From: Pseudomonas azotoformans
Lineage (GTDB): Bacteria; Pseudomonadota; Gammaproteobacteria; Pseudomonadales; Pseudomonadaceae
Assembly (NCBI RefSeq): GCF_001579805.1
Contig: NZ_CP014546.1
Location: 310,001-374,000 of the forward strand
Length of the DNA: 64,000 bases
Reading direction: 5' to 3'
Numbering within the stretch: the stretch's first letter is position 1; every line of letters starts with the position of its first letter. Under the pieces are notes generated by a model that saw only the letters and a list, made by a program, of their open reading frames with translations, had not been told where the DNA came from and did no database searches. Of the stretch, positions 8,337-18,565 are shown one piece after another. Both the position numbers and the translations under genes were made by a program.

Positions 8337-9224
8337 TCAGTGAGCGTAGGTCAGCAACAGCTCTTTCGGCACTTGGAAATCCAGGGACATCATCACGCTG
8401 AGCGCGGTGATGGTGAAGATCGAGAACACGAACAGCTTGCGTGCCCAGACGGTGTCATCCACCGCCTTGTAGCCGGTCCAGGCCATGTACAACCAGTACA
8501 TGCCCATGGCGGCGGCGACGGCAAGGTAGCTCATGCCGGCGTAGCCACTGAAGGTCAACATCAAGGTCGCCACGAGGAAGGCCAGGATGTACAGCAGGAT
8601 GTGTTTCTTGGCCACCTGGATGCCACGTTTAACCGGAAGAACCGGAATCGACGCGGCCAGGTAGTCATTGAAGCGGAAAATCGCGATGGCGTAGGAATGC
8701 GGCATCTGCCACAGGCTGAACATCACCAGTAGCGTCAGCGCGGCCATGTCGAAGCTATTGGTTACAGCCACATAACCAATCACCGGCGGCATCGCCCCCG
8801 ACAGACTGCCCACCAGCGTGCCGTGGACCGACTTGCGCTTGAGGTAGAGGCTGTAGAGACCGACGTAGATGACAAAACCGATCACGGCAAACAGCGCCGC
8901 CAGCGGGTTGGCCACCTTGTACAACAACGCCACACCGGCAACACCCAGGACGGTCGCGTAGATCAGTGCCAGTTTCAGGGAGATAAGGCCCTGCACCAGC
9001 ACGCGATTCTTGGTGCGTTCCATCTTGATATCGATGTCACGGTCGATGCAGTTGTTGAACACGCATCCGGAAGCTACCACCAGGGAAGTGCCGATCATTG
9101 CAGCCAGGAAGATGGCCAGATCGACATGTCCCTTGGAGGCCAGGAAGAAACCGCCCGCCACAGAAAGCACGTTACCGAAAATGATCCCCGGTTTGGTGAT
9201 TTGGATAAAGTGCTTAAGCGACAT
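8337..9224 (-). CDS. cyoE: Protoheme IX farnesyltransferase (haem O synthase)
   Basis: CyoE attaches a farnesyl group to haem B to make haem O for the cytochrome bo3 active site. The 295-residue protein is a UbiA-type polytopic membrane prenyltransferase. The first aspartate-rich motif is seen as [18 protein letters not shown] (about residue 57 on). It is the last gene of the cyo operon, 11 bases after cyoD, and is followed by a strong terminator. Confidence 0.97.
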   Translation of the reverse strand: MSLKHFIQITKPGIIFGNVLSVAGGFFLASKGHVDLAIFLAAMIGTSLVVASGCVFNNCIDRDIDIKMERTKNRVLVQGLISLKLALIYATVLGVAGVALLYKVANPLAALFAVIGFVIYVGLYSLYLKRKSVHGTLVGSLSGAMPPVIGYVAVTNSFDMAALTLLVMFSLWQMPHSYAIAIFRFNDYLAASIPVLPVKRGIQVAKKHILLYILAFLVATLMLTFSGYAGMSYLAVAAAMGMYWLYMAWTGYKAVDDTVWARKLFVFSIFTITALSVMMSLDFQVPKELLLTYAH

Positions 9225-9235
9225 CGGGTCTTACC

Positions 9236-9577
9236 TCACTTCGCCATCATGAACGTATGGATGCTGAACATGATCCATATCGACAGGCCAACCAGCAGCA
9301 GGATTACCAACCCTGCGAACACGAACGCAATCACGTTATCGCGTTGCTCTTTGGAACGGTCCAGGTGCAGGAAGTACACCAGGTGAACCAGAACCTGAAT
9401 CACCGCGAATGCCAGAACGATCATCAAAGTGATCGACTTAGGCAGGGTCGGGTACATCACCAGACCGAACGGGATGAGCGTCAGGATTACCGACAGGATG
9501 AAGCCGATGGCGTACGACTTTACGCTGCCGTGGCTCGCATCATGGCTGTCATGGTCATGGGAGTGTGCATTAGCCAT
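9236..9577 (-). CDS. cyoD: Cytochrome bo3 oxidase subunit IV
   Basis: This 113-residue subunit has a histidine/aspartate-rich N-terminal tail ([17 protein letters not shown]) and three membrane helices, as in CyoD, which helps assemble CuB in subunit I. The start overlaps the end of cyoC by one base, indicating translational coupling. Confidence 0.96.
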   Translation of the reverse strand: MANAHSHDHDSHDASHGSVKSYAIGFILSVILTLIPFGLVMYPTLPKSITLMIVLAFAVIQVLVHLVYFLHLDRSKEQRDNVIAFVFAGLVILLLVGLSIWIMFSIHTFMMAK

Positions 9578-10203
9578 TACAGAGTCCCCATCAGGTAAAC
9601 AACGGTGAAGACGCAGATCCAGACCACGTCCAGGAAGTGCCAGAACAGGCTCAGGCAGCTCAGGCGAGTCTTGTTGGTGTTGGTCAGGCCGTGTTTATTG
9701 ACCTGATACATCATCACCGCCATCCACAGCAGGCCAGCCGTTACGTGCAGACCGTGGGTACCTACCAGCGTGAAGAACGCGGACAGGAAGCCGGAACGGT
9801 GCGGGCCGTAGCCTTCGGAGATCAGCAGGTGGAACTCGTTGATCTCCATGCCGATGAAGCCCAGGCCGAACAGGAAGGTCAGTGCCAACCAGCTCAGTAC
9901 GCCTTTCTTGTTGCCCTTGTAGAAGGCCAACATGGCGAAGCCGTAGGTGATCGAACTGAACAACAGCAAGGCGGTTTCGCCGAGCACGTAAGGCAGTTCG
10001 AAGATGTCGTGGCCCGACGGGCCACCCGCTACGTTGTTTACCAGTACCGCGTACACCGCGAAGATCGACGCAAACAAGATGCAGTCGGTCATCAGGTAGA
10101 GCCAGAAACCGAAAACGGTCATCGGCCCCGAGTCGTGGTGATGGTCATCGTGCCCATGGTCATCGACATGGGCGTGTCCAGCATTGGTCACTAAGTTCGA
10201 CAT
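9577..10203 (-). CDS. cyoC: Cytochrome bo3 oxidase subunit III
   Basis: This 208-residue subunit of the haem-copper oxidase family has five membrane helices after a His/Asp-rich N-terminal tail. The length and motifs ([15 protein letters not shown] near residue 31; [13 protein letters not shown]) are those of CyoC, which stabilises the proton-pumping core. It starts four bases after cyoB within the cyoABCDE operon. Confidence 0.97.
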   Translation of the reverse strand: MSNLVTNAGHAHVDDHGHDDHHHDSGPMTVFGFWLYLMTDCILFASIFAVYAVLVNNVAGGPSGHDIFELPYVLGETALLLFSSITYGFAMLAFYKGNKKGVLSWLALTFLFGLGFIGMEINEFHLLISEGYGPHRSGFLSAFFTLVGTHGLHVTAGLLWMAVMMYQVNKHGLTNTNKTRLSCLSLFWHFLDVVWICVFTVVYLMGTL

Positions 10204-10206
10204 GGT

Positions 10207-12225
10207 TTAAGCCTGTTCCAACGAGGTTTCTACACGGTTGGCCGGGATCTTCTTCTCGGCTACCAGGCGAGCGTGCTGCTCGGCTTCGATGCGTTCGATC
10301 GTCTCGACCGGCACCATGTAGCCTTGATCGTCACGCGCGGCGTGAACGATGAAGTAACCGATAGTGCCAACCAGGCCCACGATTGCCAGCCACCAGATGT
10401 GCCAGATCATCGCGAAACCGAACACGGTCAACAGGGCACCCATCACCACGCCAGTGGCGGTGTTGTTTGGCATGTGGATCGGCTCGTAGTGCTTAGGACG
10501 CTGGTACGCAGTACCGTCTTCCTTGGCTTCGGTGAACGCATCAATGGTGTTCGCAGTCGGGATCACGGCGAAGTTGTAGAACGGTGGTGGCGACGAAGTC
10601 GACCATTCCAGGGTGTGGCCATTCCATGGGTCACCGGAGTCGCAAGCGTTCTGCTTACGGTCACGGATGCTCACGTACAGTTGGATCAGCTGGCAGGCGA
10701 TACCTACAGCGATCATGATTGCACCGAACATGGCAACGTACAGGTACGGCACCCACTCAGGATTGGTGGTGGCGTTCAGACGACGGGTCATGCCCATGAA
10801 GCCCAGTGCATAGAGCGGCATGAACGCGACGAAGAAGCCCGAGATCCAGAACCAGAATGCAGCCTTGCCCCAACCTTCGTGCAGCTTGAAGCCGAACGCT
10901 TTCGGGAAGTAGAAGCTGAAACCAGCGATGTAACCGAATACCGCACCACCGATGATCACGTTGTGGAAGTGAGCGATCACGAACAGGCTGTTGTGCAGGA
11001 CGAAGTCAGCACCCGGGATGGCCAGCAGTACGCCGGTCATGCCGCCGATGGCGAAGGTCACCATGAAGCCCAGGGTCCACAGGACCTGGCTGGTCATGCG
11101 CAGACGACCGTGGTAGATGGTGAACAGCCAGTTGAATAGCTTCACCCCCGTCGGGATGGAAATCAGCATCGTCGCCAGGCCGAAGAAGGCGTTGACGCTG
11201 GCCCCCGAACCCATGGTGAAGAAGTGGTGCAGCCACACCATGAAGCCCAGTACAGAGATTGCGCCCGATGCGTAAACCATCGAGTGGTGACCGAACAGGC
11301 GCTTGCCGGTAAAGGTCGAGATCACTTCGGAGAAGATACCGAACGCTGGCAGGATCAGGATGTACACCTCAGGGTGACCCCATGCCCAGAACAGGTTCAC
11401 GTACATCATTGGATTGCCACCAAGTTCATTGGTGAAAATGTGGAAATCCAAGTAACGGTCAAGCGACAGCAGCGCCATGGTAGCGGCCAGGATCGGGAAC
11501 GAAGCCACGATCAGGACGTTGGCCCAGGTGCAGGTCCAGGTGAAGATCGGCATGTCCATCAGTTTCATGCCAGGGGCGCGCATTTTCAGGACGGTGGCCA
11601 GGAAGTTGACCCCCGTCAATGTCGTCCCGAGTCCTGATAACTGTAGCGCCCAGATGTAGTAGTCCACACCTACGCCAGGGCTGTATTGCAGGCCCGACAA
11701 TGGCGGATACGCAACCCAACCGGTCTTGGCGAATTCGCCGACGCCCAGGGACAGGTTGATCAGCACAACGCCGGAGACCAGCAGCCAGAAGCTCAGGGAG
11801 TTCAGGAACGGATAGGCAACGTCACGGGCACCGATCTGCAGCGGCAAGGCCAGGTTCATCAGGCCGGTGAAGAATGGCATCGCCATGAAGATGATCATGA
11901 TCACACCGTGGGCGGTGAAGATCTGGTCATAGTGTTCAGGCGGCAGGTAGCCAGGCGAACCCTCGGTGGCCATGGCCAACTGGGTACGCATCATGATGGC
12001 GTCGGCAAAACCACGCAGCAGCATGACCATGGCAACGATGACGTACATGACACCGATTTTCTTGTGGTCGACAGACGTCAACCACTCGGTCCACAGGTAG
12101 GTCCACTTCTTGTAATACGTAATTGCTGCAAACAGTGCCAGACCACCCAGCGCGATCATGGCGATGGTCACCATTACGATCGGCTCGTGGAACGGGACCG
12201 CATCCCAACTTAATTTACCAAACAT
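10207..12225 (-). CDS. cyoB: Cytochrome bo3 ubiquinol oxidase subunit I
   Basis: CyoB is the catalytic subunit that reduces O2 to water with electrons from ubiquinol and pumps protons. The 672-residue protein carries the haem-copper signatures: [13 protein letters not shown] (low-spin haem histidine), [16 protein letters not shown] (CuB histidine and cross-linked tyrosine), LHHFFTMG (two CuB histidines) and VIAHFHNVI (haem histidines). Its start follows the cyoA stop by three bases. Confidence 0.98.
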   Translation of the reverse strand: MFGKLSWDAVPFHEPIVMVTIAMIALGGLALFAAITYYKKWTYLWTEWLTSVDHKKIGVMYVIVAMVMLLRGFADAIMMRTQLAMATEGSPGYLPPEHYDQIFTAHGVIMIIFMAMPFFTGLMNLALPLQIGARDVAYPFLNSLSFWLLVSGVVLINLSLGVGEFAKTGWVAYPPLSGLQYSPGVGVDYYIWALQLSGLGTTLTGVNFLATVLKMRAPGMKLMDMPIFTWTCTWANVLIVASFPILAATMALLSLDRYLDFHIFTNELGGNPMMYVNLFWAWGHPEVYILILPAFGIFSEVISTFTGKRLFGHHSMVYASGAISVLGFMVWLHHFFTMGSGASVNAFFGLATMLISIPTGVKLFNWLFTIYHGRLRMTSQVLWTLGFMVTFAIGGMTGVLLAIPGADFVLHNSLFVIAHFHNVIIGGAVFGYIAGFSFYFPKAFGFKLHEGWGKAAFWFWISGFFVAFMPLYALGFMGMTRRLNATTNPEWVPYLYVAMFGAIMIAVGIACQLIQLYVSIRDRKQNACDSGDPWNGHTLEWSTSSPPPFYNFAVIPTANTIDAFTEAKEDGTAYQRPKHYEPIHMPNNTATGVVMGALLTVFGFAMIWHIWWLAIVGLVGTIGYFIVHAARDDQGYMVPVETIERIEAEQHARLVAEKKIPANRVETSLEQA

Positions 12226-12228
12226 CGT

Positions 12229-13170
12229 TTACTCCTCTGCCCCAGCAGTTGAATGCGAGCCCGTGTCAGAACCTTCAACCGCGGCCACTTCTTTCTTCTC
12301 GTGCTTGACCGGCTTGCCTGGCTTCATACCTTCGTACTTGTCGACGATTTTCTGAAACAGGTCCGGCTCATACGCGGAGTACAGAGCGACTGGGTTGTTC
12401 TGGCTTGGTTTGGTCAGGGCGTCGTATTCAGCTTGATCAAGCTGTTTAGGTGCGGCCTTGACTTCGGCTACCCAGGCGTTGAAACCTTCCTGGCTCGTCG
12501 AGATCGCTTTGAATTTCATGCCGGTGAAGCCAGCGCCGCTGTAGTTTGCGGAGATGCCTTCCATTTCAGCTTTTTCGTTGGCGATCAGGTGCAGGCGAGT
12601 CTGCATGCCTGCCATCGCGTAGATCTGACCGCCCAGGGCTGGGATGAAGAACGAGTTCATCACGGCGTCGGAGGTGATCCGGAAGTTCAGCGGAGTGTTC
12701 TCCGGGAACTGGATTTCGTTGACCGTGGCGATACCCAGGTCCGGGTAGATGAACAGCCACTTCCAGTCCAGCGCGACCACTTCGATGTTGATCGGCTTGA
12801 CGTCGGACTCCAGCGGACGGTACGGGTCCAGCTCGTGGGTCGACTTATAGGTGATGTAACCCAGGGCGATGATGATGAGGATCGGCACCAGCCACACTGC
12901 GATTTCAATCTTGGTGGAGTGCGACCACTTCGGCGCGTAGGTCGCGCTGGTGTTCGACGCGCGGTATTTCCAGGCGAAGGCGAAGGTCATGATGATCACA
13001 GGCACCACAACCAACAACATCAGCAGGGTGGCGGTGATGATCAGGTTTCGTTGATCCAGACCGATCTGTCCTTTTGGGTCCATCAAGGTCCACTTGCAGC
13101 CTCCCAGCATTAACATCATGCCAAGCAGCGGCAAAAAGCCTAGTAATCGGGGGTACCTGTTTTTACTCAT
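12229..13170 (-). CDS. cyoA: Cytochrome bo3 ubiquinol oxidase subunit II (lipoprotein)
   Basis: CyoA is the membrane-anchored subunit with a cupredoxin-like domain that, in quinol oxidases, lacks the CuA ligands. The 313-residue protein begins with a lipoprotein signal ending LGGC (Cys25) and then a second membrane helix near residues 45-70. The C-terminal domain contains YPDLGIATVNEIQFP. The ATG at 13170 has an AGAGGT ribosome site; the longer frame to 13224 lacks one and would spoil the lipoprotein signal. It is the first gene of the operon. Confidence 0.97.
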   Translation of the reverse strand: MSKNRYPRLLGFLPLLGMMLMLGGCKWTLMDPKGQIGLDQRNLIITATLLMLLVVVPVIIMTFAFAWKYRASNTSATYAPKWSHSTKIEIAVWLVPILIIIALGYITYKSTHELDPYRPLESDVKPINIEVVALDWKWLFIYPDLGIATVNEIQFPENTPLNFRITSDAVMNSFFIPALGGQIYAMAGMQTRLHLIANEKAEMEGISANYSGAGFTGMKFKAISTSQEGFNAWVAEVKAAPKQLDQAEYDALTKPSQNNPVALYSAYEPDLFQKIVDKYEGMKPGKPVKHEKKEVAAVEGSDTGSHSTAGAEE

Positions 13171-13910
13171 CTCACGACCTCTAAAGCAGCTTGCGCAATG
13201 CAGTTGGGTTTTGATCGCCAACACTTCACCCTGCCAAGGGTTGGCATTTCTCTTCGATTGAATAAGAGCCTGCCCATCGCGCCATAAGGAGGCGTTTCAC
13301 GGACCTGCGGTGAGTTCTTATTCGATTTCGTGGTTAAAGGCCTTGTTACAGACCAATTCCATTTGGTGCGGATAGTTGAAAGGCTGTCGGAACCTTGGGG
13401 TCGCACAGAGCCGTCCATCTGCCCCTCGACCGCTCCAGTGCTCAAATAGTGAACAGCACCGGACATTCAGTGCGGGCGATTGTAGTTAGCTAGCGATGTA
13501 TAAACCATGTCTTATAAAGAAATAATTTTTATCGATTACAGCAATAATCCTTCACCAATATTGCAAAGGTTCGCGATCTTATCGCGTTCGATTCTCAACA
13601 AAAACCACAAAAATTGCCGTGTTATAGGGCAAGCCGCCACAGTCCTTACGCGCTGTAAGGGCATGCCAAACCGATGCAAGCCCCCATAAAACAAGGCATT
13701 CGGACATCACCCAATTGCTGGCGCGGCGCGAGGTCCGTGGCCTCGTCAGAACCACGAACTGACAGCACATCTTGGCCGTTTTATGCAAATTTAAGCGGCC
13801 GTTCGGCGGGGCAGAAACGTCCTGCGGCAGCTTCCGTGTGACAACATGTCGCACACTGCACACACCCAAAGTTGTCCGACGTCACGTTCTATTCACAAAT
13901 CCCTACACAC
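13171..13910. other. Long non-coding cyo upstream region
   Basis: About 740 bases without a supported gene lie upstream of cyoA. The part at 13495-13570 is AT-rich, unlike the surroundings, and is the likeliest place for the cyo promoter, which would leave a leader of more than 300 bases. A perfect inverted repeat, CGCGAT-CTT-ATCGCG, lies at 13572-13586 beside it. I find no convincing ANR/FNR box. The 60-codon ORF at 13507-13689 has no ribosome site. Confidence 0.5.
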
Positions 13911-13911
13911 A

Positions 13912-13952
13912 AAAACGCCCCGGCCTTCCCTCAAGAAGGACCGGGGCGTTTC
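13912..13952 (-). terminator. Terminator after dsbB
   Basis: AAACGCCCCGG and CCGGGGCGTTT form a near-perfect stem just downstream of the dsbB stop, with T residues following on the minus strand. Confidence 0.8.
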
Positions 13953-13962
13953 AGGGATAGGC

Positions 13963-14469
13963 TCAGGCTTTGCGCTGGCGATTCCGGTAAATGCCCAACG
14001 GCACCAGGATCACCGTCAGCACGAACGCGACCAGCGCCCACTGCGCCAGGGACAGGCCCAGCACGGGCGGATACGGGGTGCTGCAGAAGCCGTCGACCTG
14101 GAAGCCCAGGGGAAACACCTTGGCCAGTGGCAGGTCATCGACGATCGGTTGCAGCACATCGATGCCGCAGCTGACTTGGGGGAAGAACTGGGTGTACACG
14201 TGGTGACCGGCTGCGGCCACACCGCCGAGGGCGCTGAGGATCACCAGCCCTTCGAAAAACGTGAGCGCCCCTTTGGTGCGCATGGCTGCGCCGATGAACG
14301 CGAAGATCGCGATCAACAGCAACGCGTAGCGTTGCAGGATGCACAGCGGGCATGGCGCCTCGCCCAGTACCACCTGCATATACAGCGCACCGCCGATCAG
14401 CGCCAGGCAGATGATGCCCAGCAACACCAGAAAGCGCCGCTCCCTGCCTAAACGCAATTCGTCACTCAT
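13963..14469 (-). CDS. dsbB: Disulfide bond formation protein B
   Basis: DsbB reoxidises periplasmic DsbA and passes electrons to quinones. The 168-residue protein has four membrane helices, the first redox pair in APCPLC (Cys40 and Cys43), and a second pair in the second periplasmic loop (VSCGID and GFCSTPYPP). I start it at MSDELRLGRE (14469) rather than the ATG at 14517 because this matches the family N-terminus and has a GGGA-type ribosome site. It stands alone between the cyo leader and a REP pair. Confidence 0.93.
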   Translation of the reverse strand: MSDELRLGRERRFLVLLGIICLALIGGALYMQVVLGEAPCPLCILQRYALLLIAIFAFIGAAMRTKGALTFFEGLVILSALGGVAAAGHHVYTQFFPQVSCGIDVLQPIVDDLPLAKVFPLGFQVDGFCSTPYPPVLGLSLAQWALVAFVLTVILVPLGIYRNRQRKA

Positions 14470-14580
14470 CACCGTTTCCCTTTGTTTGGTTGTGCCAATG
14501 GCCGCAAGTTTACACACAGGGAGTGGTTTAAACAGAGGGGGGTTAACGGGGGATTAATCTTGGGAAATGCAAAACAAAAT

Positions 14581-14671
14581 GTGGGAGCGGGCTTGCCCGC
14601 GAAAGCGTTGTGTCAGTCACTCTTGCATCGACTGACATACTGCATTCGCGAGCAAGCCCGTCCCCACATTT
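14581..14671. repeat. REP pair in inverted orientation
   Basis: GTGGGAGCGGGCTTGCCCGCG on the left and a degenerate reverse copy (CGCGAGCAAGCCCGTCCCCAC) on the right form a Pseudomonas-type repetitive extragenic palindrome pair between dsbB and hmp. It may also limit the hmp transcript, which ends at 14681. Confidence 0.85.
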
Positions 14672-14680
14672 TTGACCGTG

Positions 14681-15862
14681 TTATTCCAGCGCCGCAGCCG
14701 GGCCGAAGAACTCGTAGCGACTTTGCTTCTCTGGCACGCCCAAGGCCTTGAGGTGGCGCTTGATCGCGCCCATGAAGCCTTTAGGGCCAAGGAAGTAGGC
14801 ATCGATGTCGCGCTGCTCGGGCAACCACGCCGCAAGCTGTTCCTGGCTGAGCAAACCCACCTTGTCCGCCGCCGGGCTCACGCCATCATCTTCGGAGTAG
14901 CAGTAGAAGCGCTTGAGCTGCGGATGCTGTGCTGCCAGCGCATCAACCCAATCACGGAACGCATGCACCCCGCCATTGCGCGCGCAGTGAATGAAGTGCA
15001 CCGGGCGCTGGGTAGCCAGGGCGGCTTCGAGCATCGGCAAGGTTGGCGTAATGCCGACCCCGCCACTGATCAGCACCAGCGGTTTGTCGCTGGCCGCCAG
15101 GATGAACTCACCCGAAGGCGTGAACAGATCGATGGTCGCGCCGACATGCAGTTGGTCGTGCAGGTAGTTGGACACCCTCCCGCCCGCTTCGCGCTTGACG
15201 CTGATGCGGTACAGGCCCGAATCGGTCAGGGCCGACAGCGAATAGTTGCGGCGCACTTCCTCGCCATCGAGCACCAATTTCATGCCGATGTATTGGCCTG
15301 GCGCGGCGGCGAGAATCGGGCCGTTATCTACCGGGGCAAAGTAGAAGGAGATGATTTCGTCACTCTCCACCACGCGCTTGACCACGATGAACGGCCGCGC
15401 GCCGCGCCAGCCACCGGGCGCCTGGGCTTTCTCGTCATAGATCGCTGCCTCGGCGCCGATCAGGATATCCGCCAATTGGCCGTAGGCCGCGCCCCAGGCA
15501 CTCATCACTTCAGGGGTCGCAATCTCGCTACCCAGCACCTCGGAAATCGCGCGCAGGAGGCAGGCGCCGACGATCGGGTAATGCTCCGGCAGGATCTGCA
15601 AGGCCACGTGTTTGTTGATGATCTTGGCCACCAGGTCACCCAGTTGGTCCAACTGGTCGATATGCCGCGCATACATCAACACGCCATTGGCCAAGGCGCG
15701 GGGTTGGTCGCCGCTGGCCTGGTGGGCCTGGTTGAACAGCGGGCGAACTTGCGGGTACTCGGAAAGCATCATGCGGTAGAAATGGGTGATCAGCGCTTCG
15801 CCGCCGCTTTCCAGCAGGGGCACGGTGGATTTGACGATGGCACGGTCTTGGGCACTAAGCAT
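14681..15862 (-). CDS. hmp: Flavohaemoglobin, nitric oxide dioxygenase
   Basis: Hmp (Fhp) oxidises nitric oxide to nitrate with O2 and NAD(P)H. The 393-residue protein has an N-terminal globin domain (residues 1 to about 140), an FAD-binding domain with RRNYSLS, and a C-terminal NAD domain with GGVGITPTLPML. An AGGAGG ribosome site precedes the ATG. It is divergent from a NorR-type activator gene, and NorR-type sites lie between them, so induction by NO through sigma-54 is expected, as described for fhp/fhpR in P. aeruginosa. Confidence 0.96.
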   Translation of the reverse strand: MLSAQDRAIVKSTVPLLESGGEALITHFYRMMLSEYPQVRPLFNQAHQASGDQPRALANGVLMYARHIDQLDQLGDLVAKIINKHVALQILPEHYPIVGACLLRAISEVLGSEIATPEVMSAWGAAYGQLADILIGAEAAIYDEKAQAPGGWRGARPFIVVKRVVESDEIISFYFAPVDNGPILAAAPGQYIGMKLVLDGEEVRRNYSLSALTDSGLYRISVKREAGGRVSNYLHDQLHVGATIDLFTPSGEFILAASDKPLVLISGGVGITPTLPMLEAALATQRPVHFIHCARNGGVHAFRDWVDALAAQHPQLKRFYCYSEDDGVSPAADKVGLLSQEQLAAWLPEQRDIDAYFLGPKGFMGAIKRHLKALGVPEKQSRYEFFGPAAALE

Positions 15863-15901
15863 GGGAGCCTCCTGGGCTTCTTTACTGATTGCCTCTACCT
15901 A

Positions 15902-15918
15902 CTCAGTATTCATGCCAA
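15902..15918 (-). promoter_or_regulatory. Possible sigma-54 promoter of hmp
   Basis: On the minus strand TTGGCATG has a good -24 half, but the -12 half (CTGAG) is poor. It lies about 40 bases before the hmp start and downstream of the NorR-type sites, which is the right layout for an activator of this class. Confidence 0.4.
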
Positions 15919-15957
15919 CTAATAAACCTATATATTTCAATGACTTATTTAATGTGT

Positions 15958-16015
15958 AGTCAGTATGACTTCCTACAACGTATAGTCATAAGGACTACAA
16001 GGAGTCATTATGACT
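15958..16015. promoter_or_regulatory. Three NorR/FhpR-type binding sites
   Basis: Three dyads of the form AGT-N7-ACT lie in the hmp-fhpR gap: 15958-15970 (AGTCA-GTA-TGACT), 15984-15996 (within TAGTC-N5-GACTA) and 16003-16015 (AGTCA-TTA-TGACT). E. coli NorR binds three GT-N7-AC sites at norV. The third site here covers the fhpR ribosome site and start codon. Confidence 0.75.
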
Positions 16016-17533
16016 GCGCAATCGCTGCTCACCACCCTGCTGCCCCTGGTCGCTGACCTGTCCCGCGAACTGCCCGAAGGCGAGCGTTACCGTCGCCTGT
16101 TACAAGCCATGCGCGCCCTGCTGCCCTGTGACGCCGCCGCGCTGTTGCGCCTGGACGGCGAATGGCTGGTGCCGTTGGCCGTCGACGGTTTGAGTGCCGA
16201 CACCCTGGGTCGGCGCTTCAAGGTCAGCGAACACCCACGTTTCGCCGTGTTGCTGAGCAGCCCCGGCCCTACGCGATTTGACAGTGACAGCGAACTGCCC
16301 GACCCCTATGACGGATTGGTCGATGGCCTGCACGGGCACCTGGAAGTCCACGATTGCATGGGCTGCCCGCTGTTCGTCGACGATCAGCCCTGGGGCCTAC
16401 TGACCCTGGACGCCCTCGACACCGAGCGCTTCGAGCGCGTGGAACTGGATGCCCTGCAAGCCTTCGCCAGCCTCGCCGCGGCTACCGTCAACGTGGCCGA
16501 ACGCATTGAACGCCTGACCCTGCGCGCCGAAATCTACCGCGAGGCCAGCGGCCAGCAGCACAAGGAGATGATCGGCCAGAGCAAACCCCACAAGCGCCTG
16601 GTGGAAGAGATCAAGCTGGTGGGCGGCAGTGACCTCACCGTGCTGATCACCGGCGAAACCGGGGTGGGCAAGGAATTGGTGGCCCAGGCCATCCACGCCG
16701 CTTCGACGCGCGCAGATAAACCGCTGATCAGCCTCAACTGCGCCGCCCTGCCGGAAACCCTGGTGGAGAGCGAGCTGTTCGGTCATGTGCGCGGCGCCTT
16801 CACTGGCGCCTTGAACGAACGCCGTGGCAAGTTCGAACTGGCCAACGGCGGCACGCTGTTCCTCGATGAAGTGGGCGAACTGTCACTGACCGTGCAAGCA
16901 AAACTGCTGCGGGTGCTGCAAAGCGGTCAGTTACAACGCCTGGGCTCGGACAAGGAACACCAGGTGGATGTGCGCCTGATCGCCGCCACCAACCGCGACC
17001 TCGCTGACGAAGTACGCAATGGCCGCTACCGCGCCGACTTCTATCACCGCCTCAGCGTCTACCCGCTGCAAGTGCCGGCGCTGCGCGAACGCGGGCGCGA
17101 TGTGTTGCTGCTGGCCGGTTTCTTCCTGGAACAGAACCGCTCACGCATGGGCCTGGGCAGCCTGCGCCTGACCAGCGACGCCCAGGCGGCGCTGCTGGCC
17201 TATAACTGGCCGGGGAATGTACGAGAGCTGGAGCATTTGATCGGACGCAGCGCGCTGAAAGCCTTGGGAAACTGTCGCGAGCGTCCGAAGATTCTCAGCT
17301 TGAATGCCCAGGACCTGGACCTGCCCGACGTCAGCGCACCCGTGATCGAAGCACACACCGAGGTGATACCCGTTGTGACAGGCGACCTGCGCCAAGCCAC
17401 CGAGCACTACCAACGCCAGGTCATCAGCGCCTGCCTGGAGCGCCACCAGCACAACTGGGCCAGCGCCGCCCGCGAACTCGGCCTGGACCGCGCCAACCTC
17501 GGACGGATGGCCAAGCGCCTAGGGCTGAAGTAA
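16010..17533 (+). CDS. fhpR: NO-responsive sigma-54 activator (NorR/FhpR type)
   Basis: This 507-residue enhancer-binding protein should sense NO and activate the divergent hmp gene. It has an N-terminal GAF domain (about residues 20-165) with the PDPYDGL segment and the cysteine pair HDCMGCP seen in NorR-type proteins, and a central AAA+ domain with Walker A GETGVGKE (215-222) and the sigma-54 contact loop GAFTGA (262-267). A Fis-type helix-turn-helix ends the protein ([25 protein letters not shown]). AAGGAG precedes the ATG. The 3' end overlaps the convergent transporter gene by 15 bases. Confidence 0.94.
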   Translation: MTAQSLLTTLLPLVADLSRELPEGERYRRLLQAMRALLPCDAAALLRLDGEWLVPLAVDGLSADTLGRRFKVSEHPRFAVLLSSPGPTRFDSDSELPDPYDGLVDGLHGHLEVHDCMGCPLFVDDQPWGLLTLDALDTERFERVELDALQAFASLAAATVNVAERIERLTLRAEIYREASGQQHKEMIGQSKPHKRLVEEIKLVGGSDLTVLITGETGVGKELVAQAIHAASTRADKPLISLNCAALPETLVESELFGHVRGAFTGALNERRGKFELANGGTLFLDEVGELSLTVQAKLLRVLQSGQLQRLGSDKEHQVDVRLIAATNRDLADEVRNGRYRADFYHRLSVYPLQVPALRERGRDVLLLAGFFLEQNRSRMGLGSLRLTSDAQAALLAYNWPGNVRELEHLIGRSALKALGNCRERPKILSLNAQDLDLPDVSAPVIEAHTEVIPVVTGDLRQATEHYQRQVISACLERHQHNWASAARELGLDRANLGRMAKRLGLK

Positions 17534-18427
17534 GGCTTTCTCGGTGGGGACAGGGACTGGCTTGGGCTTACGAAACACCAACACATTACCCAGCATCACC
17601 AGCACCAACCCCGCCAACGCCGGCGCGGTCCACTGGTAGCCCTCGGCAAACGCCGAGACATTCAACGCCACCACCGGGAACAGCACGGTGCAATACGCCG
17701 CGCGCTCCGGCCCCATGCGGCCAACCAGGGTCAGATACGCGGTAAAACCGATCACCGAACCTGGGATCACCAGGTACCACAATGCGCCGACATACCGCGC
17801 ACTCCAGTCCATCTCAAACGGAATCCCGCGCACCATGCAATAGGTCGCCAGCATCAACGAACCATACAACATGCCCCAGGCATTGGTCGTCAGCGGTCTC
17901 AGACCGGCCTTCTGTTGCAGACTCGAGAGCATATTTCCCGCTGAGAAACACATGGTCCCCAACAGTGCCAATCCCAAGCCAAGCAAGGTCTGCGGGCTGG
18001 CGGTATGCCCCACCAGTTCCGGCCAGAACAGCAGACCCAAGCCCATCAAGCCCAACCCGCCGCCCATCAACACGTTACGCGCCACCCGCTGGCCGAAAAA
18101 CACCCGTGCGTTCAGCGCATTCCACAGCGTGGCCGTAGAAAACACCACCGCCACCAACCCGCTGGGAATCCATTGACTGGCCGTCAGGAAGCACATGAAG
18201 TTCACGCAAAACAGACACAGCCCCTGGGCCAGGCAGATCAAATGCCCGCGCCGGTTCATCACCTGCAACTTACGGCTCAGCAACAACAGCGCAAACAACA
18301 CCAGCGCCGCCAGGCCGAAGCGATAGACGATGGACACCGGAATCGCCACCACGCCCAACTGCCATTTAAGGGCGATCCAGGTGGTGCCCCAGATCAGCAC
18401 GGTGAGTAAATACAGGGAAAGGTTCAT
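17519..18427 (-). CDS. EamA-family (DMT) transporter
   Basis: This 302-residue drug/metabolite transporter has ten predicted membrane helices in two EamA repeats, probably exporting an amino acid or related metabolite. It begins MNLSLYLLTVLIWGTTWIA, the typical EamA opening, with a GGAG ribosome site. The open frame upstream of 18427 runs antisense through the AraC gene and is not coding. It is divergent from an AraC-family regulator that probably controls it. Confidence 0.9.
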   Translation of the reverse strand: MNLSLYLLTVLIWGTTWIALKWQLGVVAIPVSIVYRFGLAALVLFALLLLSRKLQVMNRRGHLICLAQGLCLFCVNFMCFLTASQWIPSGLVAVVFSTATLWNALNARVFFGQRVARNVLMGGGLGLMGLGLLFWPELVGHTASPQTLLGLGLALLGTMCFSAGNMLSSLQQKAGLRPLTTNAWGMLYGSLMLATYCMVRGIPFEMDWSARYVGALWYLVIPGSVIGFTAYLTLVGRMGPERAAYCTVLFPVVALNVSAFAEGYQWTAPALAGLVLVMLGNVLVFRKPKPVPVPTEKALLQP

Positions 18428-18565
18428 AGCGGGCTCCATCGATTGAGCCACAGTGTGGCCCGCGATCCATGCCGCGCTCTTGCACAATCTTGCGCTTTTG
18501 TCGGGCGATGGGCGCACAGCACGCGCCGCGCGGAGTAGGATGCAAGGCGTCGGAGAGTACGAACC

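Noticed and set aside
13507..13689. 60-codon ORF upstream of cyoA
   Set aside because: There is no ribosome site, the composition is that of AT-rich promoter DNA, and no recognisable protein results.
14672..15922. 416-codon ORF antisense to hmp
   Set aside because: It covers the well-conserved flavohaemoglobin gene in the opposite frame and lacks any motif.
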